Assembly: GCA_937625935.1 (NCBI GenBank)
Contig: OW569376.1
Location: forward strand, 372,001 to 436,000
Reading direction: 5' to 3'
From: Tetramitus jugosus
Lineage: Eukaryota > Heterolobosea > Eutetramitea > Acrasida > Vahlkampfiidae
Length of the DNA stretch: 64,000 bases
Position 1 is the first letter of the stretch. Every line of letters begins with the position of its first letter. Of the stretch, positions 19,321 through 30,182 are shown piece by piece. A model generated the notes under the pieces. The model was given only the letters and a program-made list of their open reading frames with translations. It made no database searches and was not told the DNA's origin. Position numbers and translations under genes: made by a program.

Positions 19321-20913
19321 TTAGACTTCGATCACTTGTTCATCAAGTGCTTCCTGTTCGAACTGTACTTGCATTTGAGGAGTGGTTGCTTCCTCTGTTT
19401 CTGTCACTTGAATTTCTTCCTTCTTTTCTTCTGTCAATTGTACTTCTTGTTGTTGTGTAGTGTCTTCTGGGGATGAGAAATCTGAAGGTTCAGGGGACAT
19501 TGGTGTTGCTCCAATCTGAGTCAAGTCAACCACAACTGCCTTGTTTGTCAACAGTTTTGAAGGAGTAATGTCACCACTTTCAATCACCATGCTGGATGAT
19601 CCATCCATCTCCTTGAATTCTGCTGCTGTCACTCCAGCATCTTCCAGAATTCCACCTTCCACCAATTCTGTTGCTTCGCTGGTGTCTGTGTTGTATTGAC
19701 GCATGTTGATGATTGGATCCCAAAGTTTTGCAATCTTGAAAGGCCAGTACAAAACAATGACGGCACCAATACCGAAGAGATCAGAGGTTGATCTGGTCAA
19801 AATTGTCCAAGTGTAAACTGGCAACTTGGCAAACACAAGAGCCAAACCTACTGTACGAATATTGACTGCAATGAGCAACAAAAACAGAGCACATGCCGAT
19901 TTGATCATGGCTGATCGTTGTCTGCTTATAACAGCGTCGTCAGAAGCCATTCCTTGTTTCTTATTGAAAACGCTGCTCTTATGGAGCATATACACAACAC
20001 GAATGCCCAATGCCACAGCAACCAGTGTCAAAGCAATTGTAGAAGCTGCGAATCCGAGTGCACCACCTCTGTAGAATGCGGTGTACACCTTTGGGTTCTT
20101 CACAACTTCAGGTCCCAACATCTGAACGAGAACTGCACTATATACGCTGCACGCAGCGAACAAAGTAATCAGCGAAATAAGGACATAAACCACAATTCTC
20201 AACACCTTTTCAGTCTGGACTGAACCCTTGTACCATAGAAACGAAATTCTCATCCAAACCACGATCAACATGGAAAGAAGAACTTGATAGTGAACATAGC
20301 AAGACATGTGAATCAGGTTAGCCACACGTACAATGAACCTTCGAGGGCCGATAGGATACGGAGAGCCAGAAATGGTCAAAATTTGAGCAATGATACGGAA
20401 CACAATGTAGACACAAGCCAAGAAAAGAGTCCAATTGAGCAACGCCCTCGTTCGATACTTCTCCAATGCTTTGCTGTTCTTGGTCTTGTTGCTCTTTTTT
20501 GGCCGGTTGTGCCCTGTACTCTTGCTATTGCTCTTGCTCTTGCCCTTAGTACCCTTCGTGTTGTTGTCATTCTGAGTGTCAACTTGTTCTGAATCATCTC
20601 TGTCACTGTCCAACCACTTGGAGAACCAAGCACAGCAAGCATAAACAAAATTCATTTTGCTCTTGTTGCCCTTGTTGGGAAGAAAGATGATGAAACTTCG
20701 ATTGCCAACAAATGACACAACCAACAGAACAAGTAGGATGAGATCGATGCATGTGCTCACGCCATCGATAATCATGTTGATGGCAACATCTTTCTTGAGA
20801 TGACCAATCATTGGGACCTTGGAAGAAGTGGTGTTTGTCGCAACAGCAGCCAACAGTGATTCAAAGTGAGATAGTTCCCCAAAAGAGATTCCTTGAAGGC
20901 AGTTAATAAGCAT
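19321..20913 (-). CDS. seven-transmembrane protein, copy B of tandem pair
   Basis: The 530-residue paralogue of the gene at 14113-15693 has the same start context (LQGISFGELSHFESLLAAVA), seven helices and acidic tail. It differs by a few extra residues in the polar insert after helix 1 (GKSKSNSKSTGHN), a changed segment between helices 4 and 5 (CSVYSAVLVQMLGPEVVKNP against IVVFTAALFQMVGIAVVKNV in copy A) and one added residue in the tail (NKAVVVD). The open frame and mostly conservative changes indicate that both copies are functional. Promoters are unrelated, so the two may be expressed under different conditions. Confidence 0.85.
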   Translation of the reverse strand: MLINCLQGISFGELSHFESLLAAVATNTTSSKVPMIGHLKKDVAINMIIDGVSTCIDLILLVLLVVSFVGNRSFIIFLPNKGNKSKMNFVYACCAWFSKWLDSDRDDSEQVDTQNDNNTKGTKGKSKSNSKSTGHNRPKKSNKTKNSKALEKYRTRALLNWTLFLACVYIVFRIIAQILTISGSPYPIGPRRFIVRVANLIHMSCYVHYQVLLSMLIVVWMRISFLWYKGSVQTEKVLRIVVYVLISLITLFAACSVYSAVLVQMLGPEVVKNPKVYTAFYRGGALGFAASTIALTLVAVALGIRVVYMLHKSSVFNKKQGMASDDAVISRQRSAMIKSACALFLLLIAVNIRTVGLALVFAKLPVYTWTILTRSTSDLFGIGAVIVLYWPFKIAKLWDPIINMRQYNTDTSEATELVEGGILEDAGVTAAEFKEMDGSSSMVIESGDITPSKLLTNKAVVVDLTQIGATPMSPEPSDFSSPEDTTQQQEVQLTEEKKEEIQVTETEEATTPQMQVQFEQEALDEQVIEV

Positions 20914-21213
20914 TCGTTATTCAGTTATGGTTGGTGTTGGTGATATGTTTGTCTACTTGGAAGCTGTGTTTGTGACACACCAAGTCAAGCCTGTCTTAAG
21001 TATTTGGAAGACCCGCGCTCGTGGAATCCAACGTAGTAGAAATGATATTTGAAGTGTTTTATCACGTATTTACCTTTTAAGGTTTGAAATAGCAATGGAA
21101 TCCATCTCCGAATAGCGAGCATACCGAAGTTCATCAGGCATTTGGATAAAAGTTCATGACACATCAATGACGGCCAATTGCACTTTTGGTCGGGGTTCAC
21201 CAAAAAAAGTATT

Positions 21214-23938
21214 TTACACTGGATTTGGATTTTGAGAGAGAATGCCGGTCACCAAATTCTGAGATACGAGTGGGTTACTATAAAGAACGAGACTGGTAAT
21301 TTCAGGCTCGTGCGCCTGAAGGAGATCGACGATTGACGTGACTTGCTCCTCAACATTCTTATCATCGTCATTAATGGATGATGCTTGTTTGGCGATCTGA
21401 CTTATGATGTAAGCACACTTTGTTTGGAGCATGTGAGAGCTCGAAAGCTTTTGGTATTCAGAGATGTTTGTGACCATGGAAACAATCTCCACATCTCCAT
21501 AGTCGTCAAACGCTTCGTCTTGATCGAAATCTTCCTCGTCGTCTTCATCAGTCACAACCTTCTCGGAGCCATTGAGCTGTTCAACATGTCGATGTCTGTG
21601 AGGATGCGACAACATGTTATAAATGTTAGCATCCGCTGATTTCATGCGACTTTGCAGTCCACTCTTCCAAACCATGATTTGGATCAACCGTTGAATAAAG
21701 CAATTTGTGTTTGCCAACCGGACACGAGTCAATGCAGAACCGTAAGTAACCAATCTCATCATCATATTCAGGGCACACGACCTACACAAGAGCTCTGTTT
21801 CATTCAATGTTTCAAATTGTGTAAGATCCAATGCTTGTGGTTGAGGCAGAGTATATATTTCCTTGCGTACCTCTTGCTCCTCGACAATAGGGGCTCCATC
21901 TTGTCTATCTCCTGTTTGTTCTGTATCCAGGAGAAGATGAACTGTACCAGGTGTCGATTCTGATGCTTGGATAGTAGGAACTGTAGCGTCTGACATAGTT
22001 GACGTTGCATTGATGTTTGTGGTTGCATCTGTGTTCGTAGGAGAGATCTTTTCCTGAGCAGAATCAGCAGTTATGCTTTCAGCCACAGGACTTGGTGCAT
22101 TCGCATCATCAAGCGTTGTTCCATTTGCTTGAGTTGATTGCGCGACTTCAGTTTCACCATTTTCATTTTTATCATCGTCCAAGTCATTTGCTTCTTCGTT
22201 CTCATCTTCCTCATCGTCCTCCCCATCTTCTTTTTCATCTCTCTCGTCATCAGATTCATCTAACTCTTTCTCGTTGATGTGATGTATAGGGGTTGGAGTT
22301 TTTAGAGCATCAATAATTGACCACAACATATCCCTGTATTTGTCGCTGCATATCATTTGCTCAAACATTGCAATGTTGGTTGTTCGAAGCTCTTTTGTAC
22401 TGATCAACATGTCCAGGACTTCAACAGCATTAGCCTTCATCTGAATGAACTCATCATTATCTGGATGGCAAATGCATTGCTGAAGCCGATCGAATAATAA
22501 AGTCGTCGAATCATCATTCCCTAACCGTAAAAATCTGCCGCAGTTAACAAAAATGTCAATTGCCTTCATTCTCCAATCAATGTAGTACTGATCTGGATTT
22601 AAACACTCGAGCAACAAGTCCAACAATTTAACTCGCTGATCTTCATCAGGAACTTTTGCTGTTGCATACAGCAACACTCTTTGATTATATGGTACAAATG
22701 AACAATTGCGCAATATGTTCAGTGCAATCATGGCTCGCTCTTCCAATATTCTCTGTTCATGATTGAATTCATTAAACAAGTTTGCCAAAGAATCGTCTCT
22801 ACTATGCTCCTTTCTACTTCGTTTCATTGCAATAAATTGGTGCATGACTCGTATTAAAGTACTGAGAAGCATTCGAATCGAATCAATCCGAAATCCGTTT
22901 TGTCCATCCATTCTTGCAAAAGAATCCAACTGTGGCGTACCGCATGAAATTTGCGCAATTTTCATAAGAGCCCAATCCAAGTGTTTTGGTACCTGACAAT
23001 CCAACGAGCACTCCAACTGCTTCACCAATTCCAAACTCCTCGACTCAGAGGCAAGTCTCGCTCGCTTATTTGAATGTAAACCAGCAGCAGCGAATCCTCC
23101 GCCACTACCGCTCGCAGCACCAGAACCCATTTGACTCCATGATCTCTTTTCACTGTGCGATGACATCATTGATCCACCAGTACTCCTGCTCGATTGTTGA
23201 CCATGCGATTTATGACTGGACATCATGGGCGATGACAGGTCATAATTGGCTCCACCTCCATTGGATCCACTACCCATCATCACCATCATCATACTGTTCA
23301 TATTGGGATACATGGAAGAACTACTTGAACTACCACTCGAACTACCACCACTACTACTGCTTGCGTTCGCTGACATGGAGGAACGAGAACGAGTGCTCGA
23401 CCTCTTCACATTGTCCTTTTCTTCCTGTTGAATAATTCTTTCTTGTTCTTGTCTAATTTCCTCTGGAGTCATTGGATCAGGCTTTCTAAATAAAACAATT
23501 TGTTCATAGGGATAAATCCATCTAGAGTAGTGAAGCTTTAACGTGTGACTGGCACTTGTACATGTTTTTGGAACCTTGTATGCAGCTGTAATCTCCCTCC
23601 AAAGTTTTTTCTCAACAGACTATGGTTGTCAATGTAAAAATCTTGTGTGTCAAGAAGGAGAAAAATGCAAGCAACACAAAAATTTTTTGTTGAATGAGAA
23701 AAATGAACAAGATACTTACGGCGTCATAACCACCACGAACATAAACTTCTTTGAACAGTCTGTAGAGATCCAATGTTCGCTTTCCAAGCTGAGGAAGCTT
23801 TGATGGAATCGGAGTTCCTCTCTTCTCCATAAACTGGTAGAGTTCCTCAACAAATTTTTGTGATGCTGGATCTTGAGATGTCTCTGGATCTTCAAACTCA
23901 TCGTCGTCCATCAGATCGATTTGTGAATGCTTTGTCAT
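21214..23938 (-). CDS. ARID-domain chromatin-remodelling subunit (RSC9/ARID2-like)
   Basis: Exon 1 is 23938-23720, the intron 23719-23620 (100 bases, GTAAGT...ATAG), and exon 2 23619-21214; 874 residues. The splice joins the two halves of an ARID DNA-binding domain: exon 1 ends FKEVYVRGGYDA and exon 2 begins SVEKKLWREITAAYKVPKTC, continuing SASHTLKLHYSRWIYPYEQ. The ATG at 23938 is preferred; the one at 24034 would place the inverted repeat at 23971-24006 inside the coding region. Then come a Ser/Gly-rich region, a helical armadillo-like block (HLDWALMKIAQISCGTPQLD; RAMIALNILRNCSFVPYNQR), a long acidic insert and a second helical block. The order ARID plus repeat helices fits RSC9/ARID2 subunits of SWI/SNF-type complexes; ARID1-type is the alternative. 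Confidence 0.82.
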
Positions 23939-23970
23939 TTTTGCGCTTGGGTCGAACGTTTTTTTGATTG

Positions 23971-24006
23971 TTTTTCGCGGGAGAAAAACTTTTACCCGCG
24001 AAAAAA
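23971..24006. promoter_or_regulatory. inverted repeat of an E2F-like box
   Basis: TTTTTCGCGGG (23971-23981) is followed after 13 bases by its exact inverse CCCGCGAAAAA (23995-24005). It lies 33-68 bases upstream of the preferred ARID-gene ATG. The core resembles the E2F/DP site TTTSSCGC. Single copies of TTTTCGCGG occur in other promoters of this window. Confidence 0.55.
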
Positions 24007-24092
24007 GAGCAGTGTATTCGGCTAAAGGAGCCATTCGCGCTCATGCCAACTGAAAAGAAAGAAACTCTCCAAACTAATAAATAGGAATTTGT

Positions 24093-24311
24093 TTATTGCT
24101 TTCCGCAACTGGTCATCATCGAAGTCGGATGCTTGAGAGTAAATCGTCTCACTCTTTGCTCTAGGGTCCTTAGTCTTTTTTCGATCTTTGAATTCTCTTC
24201 TGCGAGAAAAGATAAGCGATCTCTCAAAACACTTAGGTTTTGGAGTTGATCTCTCAATAGAGAATTGGTATACTTTCTTTCTTGATGGATTGCATGTTCC
24301 AGGGTCTTCAT
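24093..24311 (-). CDS. small coiled-coil protein
   Basis: An ATG-initiated frame of 72 codons is preceded by an in-frame TGA. Most of it is a regular heptad coil: Leu at a/d positions in LLRDQLQNLSVLRDRLSFLA and NSKIEKRLRTLEQRV. This phasing and the high charge are unlikely by chance. It ends in a short polar tail with one Cys. There is no domain beyond the coil; it could be a short oligomerising regulator. It lies upstream of the ARID gene on the same strand, about 155 bases from that gene's preferred start. Confidence 0.5.
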   Translation of the reverse strand: MKTLEHAIHQERKYTNSLLRDQLQNLSVLRDRLSFLAEENSKIEKRLRTLEQRVRRFTLKHPTSMMTSCGKQ

Positions 24312-25671
24312 TCTTCAATTACTAGGATTCAAGTTTGGGTTGTTCTTTGGTACTTAGTTGTTTTCACAATTGTGACCTTAGGGGTGACCTTTTAAATGAA
24401 AGAGTTGACTCCGAATCCTTGTTGATAGCTTGAGAGGTTAGTTCTTGATTTGTGGTGAAACTGGACTTTCAAACGAAAGGGTTCAGAAAGTCATCACTTT
24501 GTGTCCGTCATGCTGAAATAACACAATCACTGGGAGTAATAGCTTTTTTTTCTTGGGTGTCAGACAGGAGCTAAGAACGGATATTGAGCTGCTGGTTCAC
24601 AATAGTTTGACATGAACGCATGCAATCATGATTCCAGTTGAGCCAGTCCACAGGAGGGAATTTGGGGACTGAGCGAACAATAATACCTGGCAGATTCGCA
24701 AAAGTAATGTTTGTTCATAGAGAGAACTAATTATGTTTTTCTCATGGAATCAAACCAGATAACTTTAGTTTTAATCCAGCATCGCTGGTAATGCTTAACC
24801 TATGTATAATTCTTCACTGTTGACAACATAAAATTGCCTTCTCGTTATTAAAAGGACATTCAACAATAAAACAAGAGACCAAACCTAACTCATTTGCCAC
24901 TGAAGTCAAACACCAAAAGAAAAACATAACATGTTGAACATAACAGTCACATAGAAGGAACGGAGAGTCTCCGTTGGTCAAACACCAACCACGCACCAAC
25001 AGACACAATGCATCTCGGAGAAACAACAACCTTCAACTAAAAAGTGATCGTCACGTGCCTGCACATCACTTGCCCAGAAGACCAACCCAACAGAGAAATC
25101 TCAAACCGACCATCGACACAGCGAATGCTTTAAGCTCTTCATCCTCCTCGTTGAGGTCTCAAACTGGATCATTACACATCATATAACGATCGGGGTCTTC
25201 GTTCATGCCCAAAAAGACACTTCACCATTGTTCTCCGCTCGGAGAAACACTAAAAATATTTTATTTGGTCAACTCTTCCACTTACAAAACTTGCGATTCA
25301 ACGAACCGGGGCATGAAAAAGCCGATATTTTTGGCCACTCACCCTCAACCAACCGAACAAAAATAAACTCTGCACAACAGGCGACCACACTGGAGCAGCC
25401 AGACCATAACGGACGACAAACAGAAAAAATAACCCAAGTTAACTTCCATCACACGGTCGAACAAACCTCCAATCCAACCAATCCAACCAATCCTTCCACA
25501 CAAAAAGTCGATTCAACACAACAATACTTGTACATAGCTCTCATACAAAAAACAATAAGCTAATACTACTATAAACTCCATCTTCACAGCAACAACAACA
25601 ACCCGGAAAGTAGTCATCATACATTCAACTAAAAACAACAACAACAACCATCCTTTCAATCATCAACAACA
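24312..25671. other. long intergenic region ahead of the MADS-box gene
   Basis: About 1.36 kb. The last ~700 bases are AC-rich, with CCAACCAATCC and CAACAACAA repeats, which looks like a long 5' leader of the MADS-box gene; frames at 24974-25186 and 25228-25563 follow this composition and are judged non-coding. The first part holds no recognisable gene. The length is unusual for this compact region and suggests extended regulation. Confidence 0.45.
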
Positions 25672-27141
25672 ATGGGTAGAAAAAAGATTACAATAAAGCC
25701 AATTACTGACGAGAGAAACCGTCATGTTACCTTCAATAAGCGTAAGAGTGGTCTGATCAAGAAGGCCATGGAACTGTCCATTTTGTGTAATTGCCAAATT
25801 TCATTGGTGATATTCAATGCGGAGAATCAGCTGTTTGAATACTGTAGCACGGATCCTCGATATATTTTGCAACGATATTGTCAAGTCGCTCACTTGCCTC
25901 ATGAGAGATTGACCAATGCAGATTATGCTAGATTCGATAAGACACAAAAGGGCAAGAACAAGTCCACTGGTGCTTCATCATCCTCTACCATGTCTACATC
26001 GGCTTCTGCCTCTTCAACCAATGGCTCTCCAACATCTGGTGCCTCCAAATCAAAGAAGAAGAAGACTTCGAACGCATCTGGCACTGCTGCCTCTGCCGCT
26101 GCTGCTTCTTCCTCCTCTGGAGCCAACAACAATAACAATTTGTTGCCCAATGGTGCTCCTATCATGACTGGCCTCGCATCTACTGTTGCTACTGCTGGAG
26201 CCATTGTGCCAAAATTGGAAAAGGATGATTTGCAGGGAAGCAATCAAGGACTCACTCAACAGTTGCCACCAGGTCACATGAACATTCCATCCCTGAACAA
26301 CTTGTCTGGTCATTCTCAACATGACAATATGCTCTCTCTTCCAAACACCTTCCCACCTATGGATACTCCAAAGGGACTGTTCCCATCCGATATGCCATTC
26401 ACTCCATTGACTCCAGGCACCAGTGCCATCATTGACAACATTATGAGCTCTGCTAGACACTCTGGTCATGCTCAGAACCAACAAACCAATCTTTCTCAAC
26501 AACCATCAATGATGGGTGGTATGATGGCACCAAATAATGGTGGCGGTAACAATGCTCAAATGTTTGGTGGCCCATCACAATCCGGTTTTCCTCAACAGTC
26601 ATTCAATGGTGGTCCAATGAACCCCATGATGCAAAGCTTCCAATCTCTTCCACCAATGAATGATTTACAGACATCTGCAGCTGTTCAGGCCTATCAGAAC
26701 AGTGGTAAGAGAAGGTCAATCGATGCAGGTCTCAACAGAGATGAGGACTCCCCATCTTCCAAGAAGAGAAAGGCTGGTCCTGTTCTCGGTTTGTCCATCA
26801 GAGTGCCAGACGGCGGCCAGATTCCAATGAGAAGGGTTGAAGACGATTCTCAACAACCAGCCAGTTCACAAATGATTACAGATGAAGATGAAACCCAAAT
26901 CAACACGAATGAACTACAAGTGCCTCATCACATTCAAGGAACCATGTCTGACAACAACAAGAATGATGATAAGCCTGTGGCAGGAAACAGCTCAGAGATG
27001 ACGCCGATGGGCGCTCTCTTCTCCCCTACTCCTAATGACAACTCGACGACTCCACTCCAGTTGGCTACTCCTACTTCTTTCAGCACCATTGATTGGCCAT
27101 CGCCAACGAGTGCTCTCAAGAAGGACATCATCTCGAGTTAG
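25672..27141 (+). CDS. MADS-box transcription factor (MEF2/SRF superfamily)
   Basis: The 489-residue protein begins with a complete MADS box (about 1-60): [40 protein letters not shown] and [17 protein letters not shown]. The DERNRxVTF and ELSxLC features are closer to MEF2 (type II) than SRF boxes. The MADS box binds CArG-like DNA as a dimer. The next ~30 residues ([20 protein letters not shown]) take the place of the MEF2 domain but match it only loosely. The remainder is disordered and rich in Ser, Asn, Gln, Met and Pro, with a basic cluster ([10 protein letters not shown]-like) and many Ser-Pro/Thr-Pro sites near the end, probably a kinase-regulated activation region. Confidence 0.92.
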   Translation: MGRKKITIKPITDERNRHVTFNKRKSGLIKKAMELSILCNCQISLVIFNAENQLFEYCSTDPRYILQRYCQVAHLPHERLTNADYARFDKTQKGKNKSTGASSSSTMSTSASASSTNGSPTSGASKSKKKKTSNASGTAASAAAASSSSGANNNNNLLPNGAPIMTGLASTVATAGAIVPKLEKDDLQGSNQGLTQQLPPGHMNIPSLNNLSGHSQHDNMLSLPNTFPPMDTPKGLFPSDMPFTPLTPGTSAIIDNIMSSARHSGHAQNQQTNLSQQPSMMGGMMAPNNGGGNNAQMFGGPSQSGFPQQSFNGGPMNPMMQSFQSLPPMNDLQTSAAVQAYQNSGKRRSIDAGLNRDEDSPSSKKRKAGPVLGLSIRVPDGGQIPMRRVEDDSQQPASSQMITDEDETQINTNELQVPHHIQGTMSDNNKNDDKPVAGNSSEMTPMGALFSPTPNDNSTTPLQLATPTSFSTIDWPSPTSALKKDIISS

Positions 27142-27760
27142 GTCAATGCCCTAGCACATTTGCTGTCAACACTTCCGCTCTCATCCCATCCTCTAACCAA
27201 CAGGAACATCACTGCGACACGTCATGAGTTGCTCAGTTCTTGTTCTGTTGGTGCCATTACGTACACTCTCTGAGAATATTGTCTTGCACAATTCATTCCA
27301 CCGAGATTGAATACACATTCTTGAAGATTCCCAGCGGTCTGTGTGCCTTGAAGTCTCTCCGGCACAATCCACCAATTTTCATTGACCGGATGACGATCTC
27401 CAGAACCCACTCCACGAACAGGGCCACAGAATAGATCCGCTGGTGGTAATCTTTGTGCTTGTCAATCTCATCACAAAGATTAGAGCTGGAAGCGTGTAGT
27501 GACTCCTTTTGAGTGCTTGCTGCTTTCAAATGAACCAAACCATGTACAAACAGAAACGTTATTAAAAATATTAAAACTTTTTATAAAAAAACTGGTTGTG
27601 TTCTGATTCATCAGTGTGATTTGAATATCTGAGCGTAGCCAACAAGAATACAAGAACCTGCTTTGTTGGACTTATCACACGTCACGTGACCAAAAAATCT
27701 CCGAGAGCAACAAACAGAAAACAAATTCCAGCAAACTTCATCACCCAGAGATAAGATACG
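27142..27760. other. intergenic region, 3' flank of MADS gene
   Basis: AT-rich with AATATT/TTTTTATAAAA near 27560-27590, likely a polyadenylation and promoter boundary. Minus-strand frames at 27222-27410 and 27293-27538 start at non-ATG codons. Part of one reads plausibly (CDEIDKHKDYHQRIYSVALF), but I cannot support a gene model. Confidence 0.35.
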
Positions 27761-29026
27761 ATGCAACACCCATTGCTCACAGAAGATATGGGTGATGATC
27801 CATCTGTGAACACAGAGTACAACATTAACAATGGGAACGGTGGTGAACATCCTCTGTATGGGAAGCACAAGCCAACATCATCTTCCTTTTCAACTGTTCT
27901 CTATGTCGTTTCACTTGTAGTCATTGCACTGTTGCTTGTGATTCTCACGGTTCTTGCTGTGAAATATTATCAACTTTCCCGCCATAATGATGTTATTCCG
28001 AAGCCCGTTACCAAGTTTACGCTTCTCAAGCCAAAAAAATTGGGCGGCAAGAATGGCGCCGCCATTACCAACTTGAAAATAGGATTCTTTTCTCCGGCTT
28101 CCTCTCTCGTCGATAGTGTGAGCAACATTACAGCTTACAAGGAACGAGTGGTCTCTGAGTTTCAAGCTCAATTCGGCGCACAAGTCTTCTTTTCGGCCAA
28201 CTCGTTTGACAAGAATGGAATTTTGTCTGGAACGGATGAACAGCGCGTTCAAGACATTCATAGCTTATCTAGTGACTCTTCTGTGCATGCACTGATTGCA
28301 AATAGAGGTGGTTGGGGCTGTAATCGAATCATTGATCAGCTCGATTATGATATAATAGTCAACTCCAATCATCACAAGGTCATCATGGGCTATAGTGACT
28401 TGACTGGTTGTTTGAATGCCATTTTTTTTAGAACTGGCTTAATTACGTTCCATGGCCCCATGGGCGTCAATTCATTTGTCAATACGTGGAACTCGGATGT
28501 CACTTACAATTTGAACACAATGTACATGCAGAAACTGTTGTTCAAGAATGAGAAAGTATTGTTTGAGAATCCTCCTAATGGTGCCACAGTAACTGTACTC
28601 AGAGGAGGAAAGGCCACTGGTCGTCTCGTTGGTGGAAACTTGTCAGTGTTTGCTGGCATGATTGGATCTAATCATTTGCCACCAAAATCAAAGATTAATC
28701 TAGCTTGGGAACAAGTCATCTTGTTCTTTGAGGATATTAATGAGGATGTGATGAGAATGGATCGATTTATGACACAGTTGGAAACGAGTGGTATTCTGAG
28801 TCGTGTCGCTGGATTTATCTTTGGTACATGCAATGATTGTAAGAGTTATGCAGGAACTCAAACATTACAACAAGTGATCAAGGACCATGTAAAGAATCAA
28901 CCTGCAGTCATGGGATTACAAATTGGTCATGATGGTCAACAATTTACGCTTCCTATTGGAGCTCAGGTGGAACTCAACGCAGACCTAGGTACCATTCAAA
29001 TGTTGGAAACTGCACTAGCGGATTGA
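27761..29026 (+). CDS. membrane-anchored LD-carboxypeptidase (peptidase S66)
   Basis: S66 enzymes cut the bond between an L- and a D-amino acid in peptidoglycan stem peptides. The 421-residue protein has a cytosolic N-terminus (1-45), one strong membrane helix (about 46-68, VLYVVSLVVIALLLVILTVL) and a lumenal or outer S66 domain (from ~105). The catalytic serine is in GYSDLTG (Ser212). The expected glutamate is in LFFEDINE (Glu324) and the histidine in GHDGQQFTLPIG (His390), so all three active-site residues are present. The family is mainly bacterial and soluble; a type II anchor is unusual and would place the enzyme in a phagolysosome or at the surface, fitting digestion of bacterial walls. 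Codon use looks like that of its neighbours, so any transfer was not recent. Confidence 0.88.
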   Translation: MQHPLLTEDMGDDPSVNTEYNINNGNGGEHPLYGKHKPTSSSFSTVLYVVSLVVIALLLVILTVLAVKYYQLSRHNDVIPKPVTKFTLLKPKKLGGKNGAAITNLKIGFFSPASSLVDSVSNITAYKERVVSEFQAQFGAQVFFSANSFDKNGILSGTDEQRVQDIHSLSSDSSVHALIANRGGWGCNRIIDQLDYDIIVNSNHHKVIMGYSDLTGCLNAIFFRTGLITFHGPMGVNSFVNTWNSDVTYNLNTMYMQKLLFKNEKVLFENPPNGATVTVLRGGKATGRLVGGNLSVFAGMIGSNHLPPKSKINLAWEQVILFFEDINEDVMRMDRFMTQLETSGILSRVAGFIFGTCNDCKSYAGTQTLQQVIKDHVKNQPAVMGLQIGHDGQQFTLPIGAQVELNADLGTIQMLETALAD

Positions 29027-29454
29027 ATTTGTAATACAACAGAATACACAATTTTGCACACGCATAAACAGATAAGAAAGGACTGCACACCGTGTAAGAA
29101 AGAAGACGCGGTCAGAGAGAACGCACAAATTCAAGATACTCAGCCAGTACAAGAAGTTAGTACACTGAAAAGTGCATCTTAATCCTTTAAAAAAAACACG
29201 AATTCCCTCCACATTTATCATTCAACGTACGCGAACAATGCACATTGCTCGTGATCACACATATATAAAGATTTTTCTCGCCACATCTTCCTCTCTCAAA
29301 AAGAACAAGACACAGCTCTTTCCATCAATAGGTCTACCTCTCGCAATATCAACATTCGCATTCGCATCACAATTTTTGGGCAAAAAAGGTATTACAGTGC
29401 AGGGACTGAAAGCAGCAACTCATGTTGTTGTTGTTTGTACATGCATTTTCCAAT
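29027..29454. other. intergenic, convergent 3' flanks
   Basis: This lies between two convergent stops. ORFs on either strand have poor composition. I see nothing further. Confidence 0.4.
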
Positions 29455-30182
29455 TTACTCTTCTTCTTCTTCGGCAACAGCCTTCTTTGGTGCGAATTCC
29501 TCGTACAAGGATGGATCTTGATAGTACTTGACATCTTGTTGGAATCTTGGTGCAATTTCTGGTGCAGCTTCAGCGAGAGCCTTAAATCTGGCATCATACC
29601 ACTTTCTGTGCTTGTTCAAGCAAGTTGTGAATTTGTAAAAATGTCTGTTGCATTGAGATCTTTGAGCCATAGTCTTGTTGGTTTGTCCCAAGTCTGTTTT
29701 TAAGAGTTCATACAGTATAACAAAACAAGCAAAGAAAACGAGTCAGAAGAGCACGCTCTCAACAAAAAGCTTTTTTTTCTGTAGACGAAAAAAACGGCGC
29801 CAAATTCAACAACAAAAAAAAACATACCTGGTGTAGCACAAGCATCAAGAGCCATGTTGTAAATGTGAGCGTTACATGGTGCATGCTTGCCCAACAAAAC
29901 CAATGATCTAAACTTTCTCTCCTTTTGCAATGCATCAAGATCAGAGTCTTGAATCTTGCTCAAATGTTCCTTGTCAGAATCAGTTGGGAGGTAGTCCTTG
30001 GAGTCCAAAGGCTTTGCCCAAATGTCCAACACTTCCTCATCGGAGTAGTAGTGGTTGTACTTTTGGTGAGCTGCGTTTGGAACGTTGGTAGCATCATCAG
30101 GGATGTCAACATCCTTGAGCTTTGGTGATTTGTAGAATTGTGGCTCAACGTGGTAGTCGTTTCTTGGTTTCCATTCAGACAT
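29455..30182 (-). CDS. paired-cysteine small protein, probable mitochondrial (respiratory) subunit
   Basis: Exon 1 is 30182-29828, the intron 29827-29694 (134 bases, GTATGT...ACAG), and exon 2 29693-29455; 197 residues. The start at 30182 (MSEWKPRNDYHVEPQFY) follows a short leader; the upstream in-frame codons are not supported. The splice restores a continuous domain carrying four cysteines: C-x11-C (CNAHIYNMALDAC) before the junction and C-x9-C (CNRHFYKFTTC) after it, followed by NKHRKWYD. Such pairs recall CHCH proteins of the intermembrane space, for example complex I and IV accessory subunits, but the spacing of the first pair is irregular. The C-terminus is acidic. The gene is expressed away from a promoter facing 30.2-30.5 kb. 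The exact complex is not identifiable by eye. Confidence 0.72.

Noticed and set aside
24974-25563. Two plus-strand ORFs ahead of the MADS gene
   Set aside because: Composition follows the AC-rich leader; no domain or regular coding bias.
27222-27538. Two overlapping minus-strand frames downstream of the MADS gene
   Set aside because: Both start at non-ATG codons and neither joins the other by a credible intron; some segments look coding, so transcripts could change this.
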